Assembly: GCA_040255675.1 (NCBI GenBank)
Contig: JBDZVM010000055.1
Span: forward strand, 1 to 21,593
Length of the DNA stretch: 21,593 nucleotides
Direction of reading: 5' to 3'
Source: JBDZVM01 sp040255675
GTDB lineage: Bacteria; Actinomycetota; Actinomycetes; Acidothermales; Acidothermaceae
The notes beneath the pieces are model-generated. The model saw only the letters and a program-made list of their open reading frames with translations. It did not search any database and was not told the origin of the DNA. Made by a program: the position numbers and the translations under genes. Position 1 is the first letter of the stretch. Each line of letters begins with the position of its first letter. Of the stretch, positions 7,217 through 15,064 are shown one piece after another.

Positions 7217-8656
7217 TCAGCCGCGACCGCGTTCGAGGCGCAGCGCGGCATCGTTCAACTGCTTTAGCAACGGCGTGACGTTCGGAAGCTTGTCCAGGCG
7301 CGCCACGTGTCCGATTATCTCGTTCGCCGTCTCGGGCGGCATGGCAGCCGCGACGTTGTCGCGAAACTTTGTGGCGAGTTCGGCGAAGGAAAGCGGTCGT
7401 CGCGGACCACCTCTATTGGCCAGCACTTCTTCGACGAGTTCGGCGCCATCAGATAGGCGAACCCGCAGGATGGCAGGGAACTCTCGGGGGAAAATGGCGT
7501 CACATCGGGCGTCGGGCACGACATCGACGCGAGCGGCCAGCCGCCTGCGCTCCGGATCGGTGGCGAACTCATCGGAAAAGTCGGCGAGCCCGAGGCCGAG
7601 CCCGCCTCCGCCGAGCAAGGCGGCGACGACGGTGTACGGACCGCTGAACTGTGCCATATAACCCGTGCGCGGGGCGCGCTTGACATCGATCGGCTCACCG
7701 ATGGTCTTCAGCACAGCCGTCGGCACACCCAGAGTGAGTCGTTCGATCCGCGACGGATCGACACCGCGGGCGCGCAACGCCAAAGCCGCATCGATGCCAG
7801 CGTGCGTGAAGTGGTTTGCCGGATACGGCTTGAAGAAAATGCCGGGTACCGACCACGACGACCCCAAATCTTTGGTAATCGCCGCGGGTTCGTAGGAGCC
7901 GTGGAGCCACGCTTCGAAGAAACCGAATCGACCTTCAAATACAGTCGGCGGGCCGGTGAATCCATGCGCGGCCAGTCGCGCCGCGCTAATACCCGCATTC
8001 GCTGCCCAGCCACAATGCAGCCGTTTGACGGTTCCGCCCGTGCGGTTCGCTTCGATAATGCCCGCTGCCATCGAGGCCGCGACGCCCAACGCGTTCGTTA
8101 CTCCATCGGTGTCGAGTCCCGACAACAATGCGGCCGCGACCGACGCGCCTAGCGCTCCCGCGATGGAGGTGGCGTGTTGCCCGTGCTCGAAAAATGTCGA
8201 GGTGCCGCGCCCTTCGTCGTATCCGGCCATGCCGATTCGCACGCACACCTCTAAGCCAGCCGCCGTCGCGGCTATGACGGACGCTCCGTCGCAGCCATTC
8301 GCTTCGGCAACGGCGAGCGCGGCCGGAATCACAGCCGCGCTGGGATGCAAGACAGACGGCAAATGGGTGTCGTCGTAATCGAGCGAATGCGCGAGCACGC
8401 CGTTGACGAAACCGGCCACCGATGCGGGGAGCGGTACCGGTACACCGATGGCGGTTGCTTGCGGACGTCCACCTTGATCCCGCGCGAACGCACGGGCGGC
8501 AGCACTCGTCGACAGCGGAGTGGCCGCGACGCAGATGCCGAGTACGTCCAAGACGCGTTCACGGACACTCTCCACCACGTCAGCCGGCAGGCGGCCGAAC
8601 GCGGCGTCTTCGACCGCGAAGTTCGCGATCGTCTGCGCGAGCGTCCTCTCAGTCAC
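7217..8656 (-). CDS. MmgE/PrpD family protein, aconitate-decarboxylase-like subgroup
   Basis: A 479-aa MmgE/PrpD-fold protein distinct from the PrpD at 2906-4414. It carries LDYDDTHLPSVLHPSA (92-107) with D93, T97 and H104, then HGQHATSIAG near 158-167, GGTVKRLHCGWAANAGI (207-223) with K211 and H214, and FFKPYPANHFTHAGIDAAL. These positions correspond to active-site residues described for cis-aconitate decarboxylase (IRG1/ACOD1), so this is that subgroup rather than classical PrpD. Many bacterial members have unknown hydratase, dehydratase or decarboxylase activity. The start is GTG at 8656, overlapping the cyclase gene by 4 nt (GTGA). It is last in the operon with the CoA-transferase and cyclase, so it may act on a carboxylic or CoA intermediate from them. 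Confidence 0.88.
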   Translation of the reverse strand: MTERTLAQTIANFAVEDAAFGRLPADVVESVRERVLDVLGICVAATPLSTSAAARAFARDQGGRPQATAIGVPVPLPASVAGFVNGVLAHSLDYDDTHLPSVLHPSAAVIPAALAVAEANGCDGASVIAATAAGLEVCVRIGMAGYDEGRGTSTFFEHGQHATSIAGALGASVAAALLSGLDTDGVTNALGVAASMAAGIIEANRTGGTVKRLHCGWAANAGISAARLAAHGFTGPPTVFEGRFGFFEAWLHGSYEPAAITKDLGSSWSVPGIFFKPYPANHFTHAGIDAALALRARGVDPSRIERLTLGVPTAVLKTIGEPIDVKRAPRTGYMAQFSGPYTVVAALLGGGGLGLGLADFSDEFATDPERRRLAARVDVVPDARCDAIFPREFPAILRVRLSDGAELVEEVLANRGGPRRPLSFAELATKFRDNVAAAMPPETANEIIGHVARLDKLPNVTPLLKQLNDAALRLERGRG

Positions 8657-9471
8657 GCCGCGCCGACCAAGGCAAGTGGCCGAACCGGCGACCCAGTGGC
8701 ACCGATAATCTTCAGCGGAATCAAGACGAACGTGAACTCGAAAATTCCACGCGCCGCGAGTAGTTCAAGATCGAGTGCTTCGATCAGATAAATGCCGTTG
8801 TCGACAAGCATCACCCGGTGCGCGGGCAGTAAGCTGTGCCCACCGCGAGGCGCAGTTCGCTCGAATGCGATCGTGTCGGCGCCAGCGGCGCGGATTCGCC
8901 GATTGGCCAGCCATTGGGCGCCGGCCTCGCCGACGCCGGGAACGCCGCTGTCGACACCTAGATATGTCTCGGTGCCGAGGTCGAAACGCCGTCCCCAGCC
9001 ACTTCGAACAAGAACGACGTCACCACGACCAACGCGTGTCTGTTGCGACTTCTCAGTGACCTCGAGATCGTCAGGTGTCACCTCGTAGGCAGCTTCACAC
9101 ACCTCCATTCCCAATGCGCGCGGTACGTCGAGGAGCACACCGCGGCAGATGAGCGGCGCGATCGTGTGCACGCCGTGGTCAAGGAATTGGCCGCCGACTC
9201 CAGCGGCTACCGCATCCGCGCCGCCGAACAGCTTGCCATCGTGCGACACATGCGCGAGCGCGTCGATGTGCGTGCCAACGTGGGTACCGGTCACGATCAG
9301 GTCGTTCGCCGCGGACCCACCGTCAGCGCGGACGAGATCACCGTGCCGGCGCGGGAGGCTGTGGAAAAAACGCGGATGGTTCGGCGACTGCGGCATGCCA
9401 CGAAACATGGGCCTGCCGAGGTCAACAATCTCGATTCCGTCCTGCACCGCCCGGAGCAAAGCGTCGGTCAT
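8653..9471 (-). CDS. cyclase family metallohydrolase (kynurenine formamidase/isatin hydrolase-like)
   Basis: A 272-aa protein of the cyclase family (PF04199 type). The metal-binding signature HxGTHxDxxxH is intact as HVGTHIDALAH (H64, H68, D70, H74). GDVVLVRSGWGRRF and the late LPAHRVMLVDNGIYLIE block are also typical. Family members hydrolyse formamide or cyclic amide bonds (N-formylkynurenine, isatin) or act as polyketide cyclases. I chose the ATG at 9471 because it overlaps the CoA-transferase stop by 4 nt (ATGA) and has GGGGAG 7 nt upstream. A longer reading frame begins 16 codons earlier without family similarity. With two other ring-opening hydrolase families nearby, a role in opening an amide or lactam ring is a reasonable inference. 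Confidence 0.88.
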   Translation of the reverse strand: MTDALLRAVQDGIEIVDLGRPMFRGMPQSPNHPRFFHSLPRRHGDLVRADGGSAANDLIVTGTHVGTHIDALAHVSHDGKLFGGADAVAAGVGGQFLDHGVHTIAPLICRGVLLDVPRALGMEVCEAAYEVTPDDLEVTEKSQQTRVGRGDVVLVRSGWGRRFDLGTETYLGVDSGVPGVGEAGAQWLANRRIRAAGADTIAFERTAPRGGHSLLPAHRVMLVDNGIYLIEALDLELLAARGIFEFTFVLIPLKIIGATGSPVRPLALVGAA

Positions 9472-10673
9472 GCGACGACTCCCCGCGCTCGAAGGTCGGA
9501 AATCTCGCGTTCGCCGCATCCGAGCTCGCTGAGCAGATCGTCGGTGTCAGCACCCAACGGTCGCCCGGTAAAGCGAATGCTGCCCGGACTTTCAGACATG
9601 CGCCACATGACGTTGTGCATGCGAACCTCGCCGAAGTCTTCGTCAGGCACCGCGACGATCATCTCGGTCTCCTTCACATGCGGGTCCTCGAGAATGTCCT
9701 TCGCGTCGAAGACGGGGGCTGCCGCTGCCCCCGCTTGCTCAAATGCCTCGAGCACCTCGCGCCGATCGCGCTGTGCGATCCATTGCCCGACGATGTCATC
9801 TAGGAAATCAACGTGTTCGGCACGTTCGCGGCCGCTGCCGAACCAGGGCTCTTCGATGACTTCCGGATGTCCGATGAGGCGCATCACTCGCTCGGCGATC
9901 GACTGCGCGCTTGTCGAAATAGCGACCCACGAACCGTCGCTCGTCCGATAAGTGTTGCGCGGCGCATTGTTGGTCGAGCGGTTGCCGTGCCTGGTCTCGA
10001 TGATGCCGAGCTGGTCGTAAACCATGGGAGCCGGGCCTACCGCCGTCATGATGGGCTCGAGGATGCTCAGGTCGACGACTTGACCGTGACCGCCATGCTG
10101 GTCGCGAAACCGCAGAGCCATCAAAGCGGCCGACGAAGCCGCAATGCCGCAGATACTGTCGGCCAGCCCGAATGACGGGAGCGTCGGAGGTCCATCGGGC
10201 TCCCCCGTCATGTGCGCGAAACCGCTCATGGCCTCGGCGATGGTCCCGAATCCCGGACGCCGTGAATATGGCCCGGTCTGGCCGAATCCGGTAAGCCGGA
10301 CGATCACCAGGCCTGGGTTTCGCGCGTGCAACTGTTCGGGCCCGACGTCCCAACGCTCGAGCGTTCCGGGCCGAAAGTTCTCGACGACGACGTCGGCAGT
10401 CTCCGCCAAGCGAAGGAAGAGTTCAGCGCCTGCTGGTTCACCGAGATCAAGTCCGATTGTTCGCTTGTTGCGGCTGATCTCCTTCCACCAAAGCGGCACG
10501 CCGTCCTTTTGGTAGCCGTGGCCTCGCATGCTATCGCCGCGCCGCGGATGTTCGATCTTTACGACGTCGGCTCCGAAGTCACCGAGAATCTGGCAGCACA
10601 ATGGACCCGCCAAGATCGTCGAGACGTCGAGAACCCGCAGATCGCGTAGCGGCGCGGCATCACACGTCGGCAT
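9468..10673 (-). CDS. class III CoA-transferase (CaiB/BaiF family)
   Basis: A 401-aa protein of the formyl-CoA transferase / CaiB / BaiF family, which moves CoA between carboxylic acids through an aspartyl anhydride. Seen are DLRVLDVSTILAGPLCCQILGDFGADVVKIEHP (11-43), the RNKRTIGLDL block (68-77), DVVVENFRPG (94-103), LTGFGQTGPY, and the catalytic Asp172 in GLADSICG. The length is normal. The start is the ATG at 10673. A TTG 16 codons upstream would be in frame but lies beyond the operator. No strong ribosome site is visible. It is the first gene of a three-gene operon with the cyclase and the MmgE/PrpD protein, and it probably activates the ring-opened acid. Donor and acceptor are unknown. 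Confidence 0.93.
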   Translation of the reverse strand: MPTCDAAPLRDLRVLDVSTILAGPLCCQILGDFGADVVKIEHPRRGDSMRGHGYQKDGVPLWWKEISRNKRTIGLDLGEPAGAELFLRLAETADVVVENFRPGTLERWDVGPEQLHARNPGLVIVRLTGFGQTGPYSRRPGFGTIAEAMSGFAHMTGEPDGPPTLPSFGLADSICGIAASSAALMALRFRDQHGGHGQVVDLSILEPIMTAVGPAPMVYDQLGIIETRHGNRSTNNAPRNTYRTSDGSWVAISTSAQSIAERVMRLIGHPEVIEEPWFGSGRERAEHVDFLDDIVGQWIAQRDRREVLEAFEQAGAAAAPVFDAKDILEDPHVKETEMIVAVPDEDFGEVRMHNVMWRMSESPGSIRFTGRPLGADTDDLLSELGCGEREISDLRARGVVA

Positions 10674-10682
10674 TCGTAACTT

Positions 10683-10699
10683 GTTTCGCCTAGAGGAAC
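10683..10699. promoter_or_regulatory. operator candidate C (CoA-transferase operon)
   Basis: On the minus strand it reads GTTCCTCTAGGCGAAAC. One half-site is identical to the perfect palindrome at 20513, and the other matches the variant GTTTCGCC found at 6409. It lies 17 nt downstream of a good -10 box and 9 nt before the start codon, so bound repressor would block both transcription and initiation-region access. Confidence 0.6.
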
Positions 10700-10716
10700 A
10701 GTTCAGGATTAGCTCA

Positions 10717-10744
10717 ATCATACCCGGAAAGCCGTATTTCTCAA
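10717..10744 (-). promoter_or_regulatory. promoter for CoA-transferase-cyclase-MmgE operon
   Basis: On the minus strand TTGAGA (10744-10739) and TATGAT (10722-10717) are separated by 16 nt, each matching the sigma-70-type consensus in 5 of 6 positions. The predicted start point is near 10710, giving a leader of about 37 nt that contains operator C. Confidence 0.6.
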
Positions 10745-10815
10745 AGGCCTATCGAAGTGTATGCCCAGAGGCGATGGTCAGGTATCTTTTTCCCCAGACT
10801 GCGGAAGCTCCTAGC

Positions 10816-10832
10816 GTTCCTCTGATAGGAAC
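10816..10832. promoter_or_regulatory. operator candidate B (SDR/deaminase genes)
   Basis: GTTCCTCTGATAGGAAC has a single mismatch between its 8-bp half-sites, and flanking C and G extend the symmetry. It ends 21 nt before the ATG of the SDR gene. I did not find a convincing promoter in front of it, so the start point of the SDR transcript is unclear. Confidence 0.6.
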
Positions 10833-10853
10833 GACGGCGAACGGTGGATTCTC

Positions 10854-11591
10854 ATGGCGGCATGGAGCGTGATCACGGGTGCGAGTGGCGCGATCGGGAA
10901 AGAGGTCACCCGTCGTCTACTCGTCGACGGGCATCGTGTACTCGCGGTGGCCCGGCAACATGGCGAGCTCGAGAAGCTGCGAAAACTCGGTGCCGCTGTC
11001 GTGTCGGCGGACGTGACGGCGCCTGATGTCGGCGACCGAATCACGGCGGCTTTGGACGACTCGGCAGTACGGGCGTTCATCCACATGCCGGCCGCCCCGA
11101 CGGCAGGCGGCATTCTCGAGGCCCCCGCTGCCGCGATTACCGCGGCAGTGGACGTGAAAGTCAACGGACTGTTACGAGTCGTCAGGTCGTTGCGACCACG
11201 GTTTGCCCCCGACGCCTGTGTCATCGCGGTCGGCGGCAACCTCGCGTACGATCCGGCAGCCGACGCGGCAACGAGCGGGGTCGCCAACGCCGCGCTCGCG
11301 AACGCCATCCGCCAGCTCCAGCGCGCTGTCGTCGGCGTCCACTGCCATGTCGTCGCGCCGGGCCCGGTGGCAACGGCTCGTTTCCAGACCCTCGTCCGCA
11401 CGGAGGCGGCCCGACGCCAGGTCGACGAGGACGTCGTGAGAGGGGAGGCCGAAACCGCGTCGCCGCTGGGGCGCTTGACCACACCCGAAGAGGTCGCGTG
11501 GGCGATCGCTCGGTTGTGCGAACCTGAAGCGGCTGCCTTGGCGGGTGGAACACTGATCCTCGATTGTGGGCGCCGCACCGCAATCCCCTGA
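10854..11591 (+). CDS. SDR-fold protein lacking the canonical catalytic residues
   Basis: A 245-aa short-chain dehydrogenase/reductase-fold protein. The nucleotide-binding TGASGAIG (8-15) and the HVVAPGPVAT segment (165-174) are clear, as is a C-terminal GGTLILDCG resembling the usual GxxLxVDGG. Where the family has Ser and YxxxK, this protein has VGGNLAYDP (no Ser near 127) and SGVANAAL (141-148), so Tyr is replaced by Ser141 and Lys by Asn145. It may bind NAD(P) without standard oxidoreductase chemistry, or use different residues. The start is ATG at 10854 with only a weak GGTGGA ribosome site. It is cotranscribed with the deaminase gene, 17 nt away, and preceded by operator B. Confidence 0.85.
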   Translation: MAAWSVITGASGAIGKEVTRRLLVDGHRVLAVARQHGELEKLRKLGAAVVSADVTAPDVGDRITAALDDSAVRAFIHMPAAPTAGGILEAPAAAITAAVDVKVNGLLRVVRSLRPRFAPDACVIAVGGNLAYDPAADAATSGVANAALANAIRQLQRAVVGVHCHVVAPGPVATARFQTLVRTEAARRQVDEDVVRGEAETASPLGRLTTPEEVAWAIARLCEPEAAALAGGTLILDCGRRTAIP

Positions 11592-11608
11592 CTGAAGGCG
11601 AGAACGCG

Positions 11609-12049
11609 ATGACCATCGATGACGAAAAACTTCTTCGGCGCGCGATCGAACTCGCTCGATCGGCTCCCGGCACCGGCAACCCACCGTTTGGCTCGCTCTT
11701 GGCCGACCGAACCGGTCACGTATTGGCCGAAGAACGCAACACAACACTAAGCGACCGCGACATCACAGCTCATCCGGAACTCAAGCTGGCCCGGTGGACA
11801 GCTCGCGAACTCGGCCTGTCGACAGCGGCAACGACGACGCTGTTCACGAGCTGCCAACCATGCGCAATGTGCGTCACAGCGATCCAGCGCGCTGGCATCG
11901 GACGTGTCGTTTTCGCGTTGAGTTCAAGCCAACTGCAAAGCCTACGGCCTGACGGATTCACTCAAGGCGGAGATGTGATTTACGAAGGGCCAGCCTTATA
12001 TGATGATGCGCGGGCGGCGATCGGCGACTATTACTTCGGCGAGAGCTGA
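11609..12049 (+). CDS. cytidine/guanine deaminase-fold nucleoside deaminase
   Basis: A 146-aa protein of the cytidine-deaminase-like superfamily, closest by motif to the guanine deaminase / tRNA-adenosine deaminase group. The zinc site is H55 with catalytic Glu57 in AHPELKLA and Cys85 and Cys88 in TSCQPCAMC. HPE replaces the usual HAE. RAIELARSAPGTGNPPFGSLLAD matches the N-terminal helix and strand of the family. I chose the ATG at 11609, which is preceded by GAAGG about 10 nt upstream, rather than an earlier in-frame start that overlaps the SDR gene. The protein probably removes an amino group from a ring or base-like substrate, and the context favours a catabolic role. It converges on iclR with a 6-nt gap. 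Confidence 0.87.
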   Translation: MTIDDEKLLRRAIELARSAPGTGNPPFGSLLADRTGHVLAEERNTTLSDRDITAHPELKLARWTARELGLSTAATTTLFTSCQPCAMCVTAIQRAGIGRVVFALSSSQLQSLRPDGFTQGGDVIYEGPALYDDARAAIGDYYFGES

Positions 12050-12055
12050 CACGTT

Positions 12056-12880
12056 TCACTCGTGCCCGAAGCCTGGGCCGCCCCAGCCCATCAACCTCGA
12101 AATCTCCTGAGCTGCGGCGAGCACCAAGGGCGCATACCGCTGCGTGATCTCCGGCGTGAATCGGGAAATTGGACCGCACACGCTAATGGAGCCCTGCACA
12201 TCACCGTCGATACCGAAAAGAGGGGCAGCCACCGACGCCGCGCCCGCTTGCCGTTCACCAAGGGAGGTCGCGACACCGCGGCGACGAACCTCCGCCAGCT
12301 GACGCCGCAAGGAGATCGGGTCGGAAATTGTCGCCTCGGTCAGCGGCTTCAACTCGCCTGAGAGCGCTTGCTCTTGAACTTCGAGCGGCAAGTGCGCCAG
12401 CATCGCCAGGCTCGACGCGCCCGCGTACAAGGGGTAAGGACGCCCGACCTCAACCGTCATCTTAATTTCTTGCGGGGATTCGTACTGGTCGAGATAGACC
12501 CGCGAGAGCTGCACCAGCTCCGACAAGGTCGTGGTTTCGCGGGTGGCGTCGCGTAACCGTCGAAGCACGTCGCGCGCCGCGCGACGAAGGTCATGGTCGC
12601 GCAACGCCCGAGCACCCAGCGCCCGCGCGGCCGGGCCGAGCCGGTATTCACGCGTTTCACCATCGCTGAGAACGAAACCTCGCGACACCAACGACTGCAG
12701 GATCCGGTGTACGACTGCTTTGCTGAGATCGAGTTGACGCGCAATCTCGCTCACCCCGACGGCCGCTGGCCCTTCGGTGAAAAGGGACAAGACATCGGCC
12801 ACCCGATCGGCCGCCTCCGTGCCGCTCGCCTGCGCCACCGGACGGCGAGGCCGTGGCCGCGCTGGGACGCTTTGCGCCAC
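12056..12880 (-). CDS. IclR-family transcriptional regulator
   Basis: A 274-aa regulator. An N-terminal winged helix-turn-helix (about 22-85, including VGVSEIARQLDLSKAVVHRILQSLVSRGFV and the REYRLGP wing) is followed by an IclR effector domain with GRPYPLYAGASSLAMLAHLP, the region that forms the ligand pocket, and GVATSLGERQAGAASVAAPLFG. I chose GTG at 12880 because AGGAGG precedes it by 5-6 nt. The TTG 15 codons earlier lacks this. It is the last gene of the transporter operon, 91 nt after the racemase-like gene. IclR proteins bind short palindromes and respond to small aromatic or acidic ligands, so it is the best local candidate for the 17-bp operators. Repressor or activator mode is not known. 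Confidence 0.93.
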   Translation of the reverse strand: MAQSVPARPRPRRPVAQASGTEAADRVADVLSLFTEGPAAVGVSEIARQLDLSKAVVHRILQSLVSRGFVLSDGETREYRLGPAARALGARALRDHDLRRAARDVLRRLRDATRETTTLSELVQLSRVYLDQYESPQEIKMTVEVGRPYPLYAGASSLAMLAHLPLEVQEQALSGELKPLTEATISDPISLRRQLAEVRRRGVATSLGERQAGAASVAAPLFGIDGDVQGSISVCGPISRFTPEITQRYAPLVLAAAQEISRLMGWGGPGFGHE

Positions 12881-12971
12881 CGATCCCTCCTCTCCGGTGT
12901 GCCGTGTCGGTTTCAACGGCCGCAATGCTAACGCCTAAGCGCGGCACCGCCACACGCCGACAAGCGGTACA

Positions 12972-13787
12972 TCACCCCCGCGATCCGTATGGCCGGGCCA
13001 GGAAGGTAGCACGCAGATGGTCGACGACGTGGGACTGCAACGGCCGATGCCAATACCCGGTCGTTGGCGCGCCCAAAACGCCGCATTGCCGCATTTCGAC
13101 CAAGAAAGCGGCGAGCCGCACTGCCAGACCGTCGGCGTCGACGACAGGCGCGCCCCCAACATCTCGCACACCGAGGTGCACGAGGAGCTCGTTCGGAAGA
13201 CCCTCGCCCGGGACGATGCACTCGGCGCCGCGTTCCACGAGCGACGATGCGGCGGCAGTGAAATCGTCCAGAAATTGACCGTGCTCGCCCGCGAACGCCC
13301 GGCGGATCGCGTCAGCTCCGCCCGTGAGGTGAGCGAAGCCGACGCACCATTTCGACAAACCTTGCCGGTCGATGTTTTCGGCGATCGGCTCAGCTAACTC
13401 AGGGATGAAGCCCACCACGCCGAACTTCTGTCCACCCATGGCACAGAAATGAAAAGCGGTCTCGCCGTAGCCGACAACGGGGATCCCTACCATCGCGCGT
13501 GCCTCGCGTAGCCCCGGATCCTGGCTGGTCCCGATCACGTACGCGTCGTATCCCTCGCGTTCAGCCGCGATTGCCTGGCTCACGAAATGGGTCGCGAACA
13601 TCGCCTCGGCGGCACCGTGACGCACCAATCCCTCAGGCAAATCCTGACCGTACGCCTCTGACGGCAAGCTTTCGATCCGCAACTGCGTGCTCGGCGATAG
13701 CACTCGCGCAAAATGCTGATCATAAAGTGTGTCGAGCTCGGGTACCCGCCCGCGCACGGTGTGCTTTTGAAACCACAACCGTGTCAT
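12972..13787 (-). CDS. Asp/Glu/hydantoin racemase-fold protein without catalytic cysteines
   Basis: A 271-aa protein of the Asp/Glu racemase superfamily, most like HyuE-type hydantoin racemases. GYDAYVIGTSQDPGLREAR (79-97), IPVVGYGETAFHFCAMGGQKFGVVGF (102-127) and GAECIVPGEGLPNELL (187-202) align with the two active-site loops. The two cysteines that normally act as acid and base are absent: Thr87 stands in the first loop and Glu195 in the second. It therefore cannot use standard two-Cys racemisation and may isomerise, decarboxylate or hydrolyse instead, or act non-catalytically. I chose the ATG at 13787, which overlaps the amidohydrolase stop by 4 nt. It lies between the amidohydrolase and iclR. 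Confidence 0.85.
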   Translation of the reverse strand: MTRLWFQKHTVRGRVPELDTLYDQHFARVLSPSTQLRIESLPSEAYGQDLPEGLVRHGAAEAMFATHFVSQAIAAEREGYDAYVIGTSQDPGLREARAMVGIPVVGYGETAFHFCAMGGQKFGVVGFIPELAEPIAENIDRQGLSKWCVGFAHLTGGADAIRRAFAGEHGQFLDDFTAAASSLVERGAECIVPGEGLPNELLVHLGVRDVGGAPVVDADGLAVRLAAFLVEMRQCGVLGAPTTGYWHRPLQSHVVDHLRATFLARPYGSRG

Positions 13788-15064
13788 GGTCGGCCGCTCC
13801 CGAGCGCACCCACGGTGCACCGGCCATCGACGATCACGGCCTTGATATCGCCCGAATCGGCTCGCGACACAAGGCTCGCGAGCGGGTCGACCGATCGCCA
13901 GATGTTGCCACCGCGCAAATCGACGACCGCCATCGATGCCGATTTACCAACCGAGATCGACCCGAGCCGATCGTCGAGCTTGAGCACCTTCGCCGCTTCG
14001 ATCGTGGCCGAGGCAAGGATCGTGCGTGCCTCGACCGCGGCCGGATCGTGTGCCAGTGCTTTTGCGGTTCGCGAGACGAAGTTCATCTCGGCGAGCATGT
14101 CGGCACTGCTGATCATGGCATTGTCGGTGCCAAGAACAACTCTGACTCCGCTGACCGAGGCAGCGGCATACGGCGGGATGCCCAAGCCGAGCGCGGCCTG
14201 CGTGCGAGCGCACATGACGATCGGAAGCTGTTCCTTTCTCGCCCGATCAAGCTCGGCTGAAGTCGCCGCCGTCATATGCACGACGAAATCAGGCGCGAGG
14301 AAAGTCGCGATTCGTTCGACGTCGCCCTGGCTTGTGCGCGCGATCGAAAGTTCGCGGTAACGATCCGACTCCCCCGCGTGGGTCGCGAGGAGCTTTCCGT
14401 GTCGGCGCACGACCTCCGCTGTTTGACGCAGTCCGAGGTCGGTTGTGTCGTTGGCCCAAAGAGGCGAAAAGCCATCAGCTACCTCGAGCACCTTCTCGAT
14501 TTCCGCCAGCTGGGCGTCAGAAAGCCCCGTGCTGTTGGCGGCGAGGGCCGCGTCGTCGTGCAACGGAAAACGCGCGTGTCTCCCAAAAGCTAAACAGGTC
14601 ACCGGAAGCCCCTCCGCCGCCTCGCGCAAAGCGACGACCCCGTCGATACCGCCTTCACGAAAATCAGCGAACGCCACGGTACCGGTGGCCAGCATGCGTT
14701 TGATCGCTTTTCGCATGCCGGAGACGAGTTCGGACCGGGGAAGCGCGGCCATCTCACGGTGACGCAATCCATCAGGTGGCCACAGCAAGTCCTCGCCAGG
14801 CTTTCCCTCGCCAAGTTCTTGCAAAGCAGCGTCGCCGAGATGCGTATGGCAGTTGATGAAACCGGGCACCACGAGGCAGCCGGCCGCGTCGACCACAGGG
14901 GCATTACCGGTGAAACTGCCTCGCCCCGCGCCGACGATCACTCCGTCGGCAACGTGCACAAAACCGGGGCTTACCAGTTCAAGGTCGTCACCGACGACGA
15001 TACTCGCGTTGACGATGGCATATTCGGCCGGGAGAGTCTCGCCCGACTCGACCCGGCTCGTCAT
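13784..15064 (-). CDS. amidohydrolase, cytosine deaminase/TrzA-like (COG0402)
   Basis: A 426-aa metal-dependent hydrolase of the COG0402 group (deaminases and dechlorinases acting on cytosine, guanine, triazines and related rings). The mononuclear metal site is complete: HTH in GFINCHTHLGD (H73, H75), H229 in ATHAGES, H263 in VVHMTAA and D314 in LGTDNAM. A C-terminal IEAAKVLKLDDRLGSISVGKSA block is typical. I chose the ATG at 15064, overlapping the SnoaL gene by 4 nt. The longer frame upstream is a reading of the SnoaL gene in another frame. It sits in the transporter operon, so its substrate is probably the imported compound or its first product. Exact chemistry (deamination or amide hydrolysis) is not decided. 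Confidence 0.9.
   Translation of the reverse strand: MTSRVESGETLPAEYAIVNASIVVGDDLELVSPGFVHVADGVIVGAGRGSFTGNAPVVDAAGCLVVPGFINCHTHLGDAALQELGEGKPGEDLLWPPDGLRHREMAALPRSELVSGMRKAIKRMLATGTVAFADFREGGIDGVVALREAAEGLPVTCLAFGRHARFPLHDDAALAANSTGLSDAQLAEIEKVLEVADGFSPLWANDTTDLGLRQTAEVVRRHGKLLATHAGESDRYRELSIARTSQGDVERIATFLAPDFVVHMTAATSAELDRARKEQLPIVMCARTQAALGLGIPPYAAASVSGVRVVLGTDNAMISSADMLAEMNFVSRTAKALAHDPAAVEARTILASATIEAAKVLKLDDRLGSISVGKSASMAVVDLRGGNIWRSVDPLASLVSRADSGDIKAVIVDGRCTVGALGSGRP

Noticed and set aside
3..10673. Itaconate degradation (CoA-transferase, hydratase, citramalyl-CoA lyase)
   Set aside because: A class III CoA-transferase and a CitE-like lyase are present, but no itaconyl-CoA hydratase (MaoC-type) is seen, and the ring hydrolases and methylcitrate genes are not explained by it.
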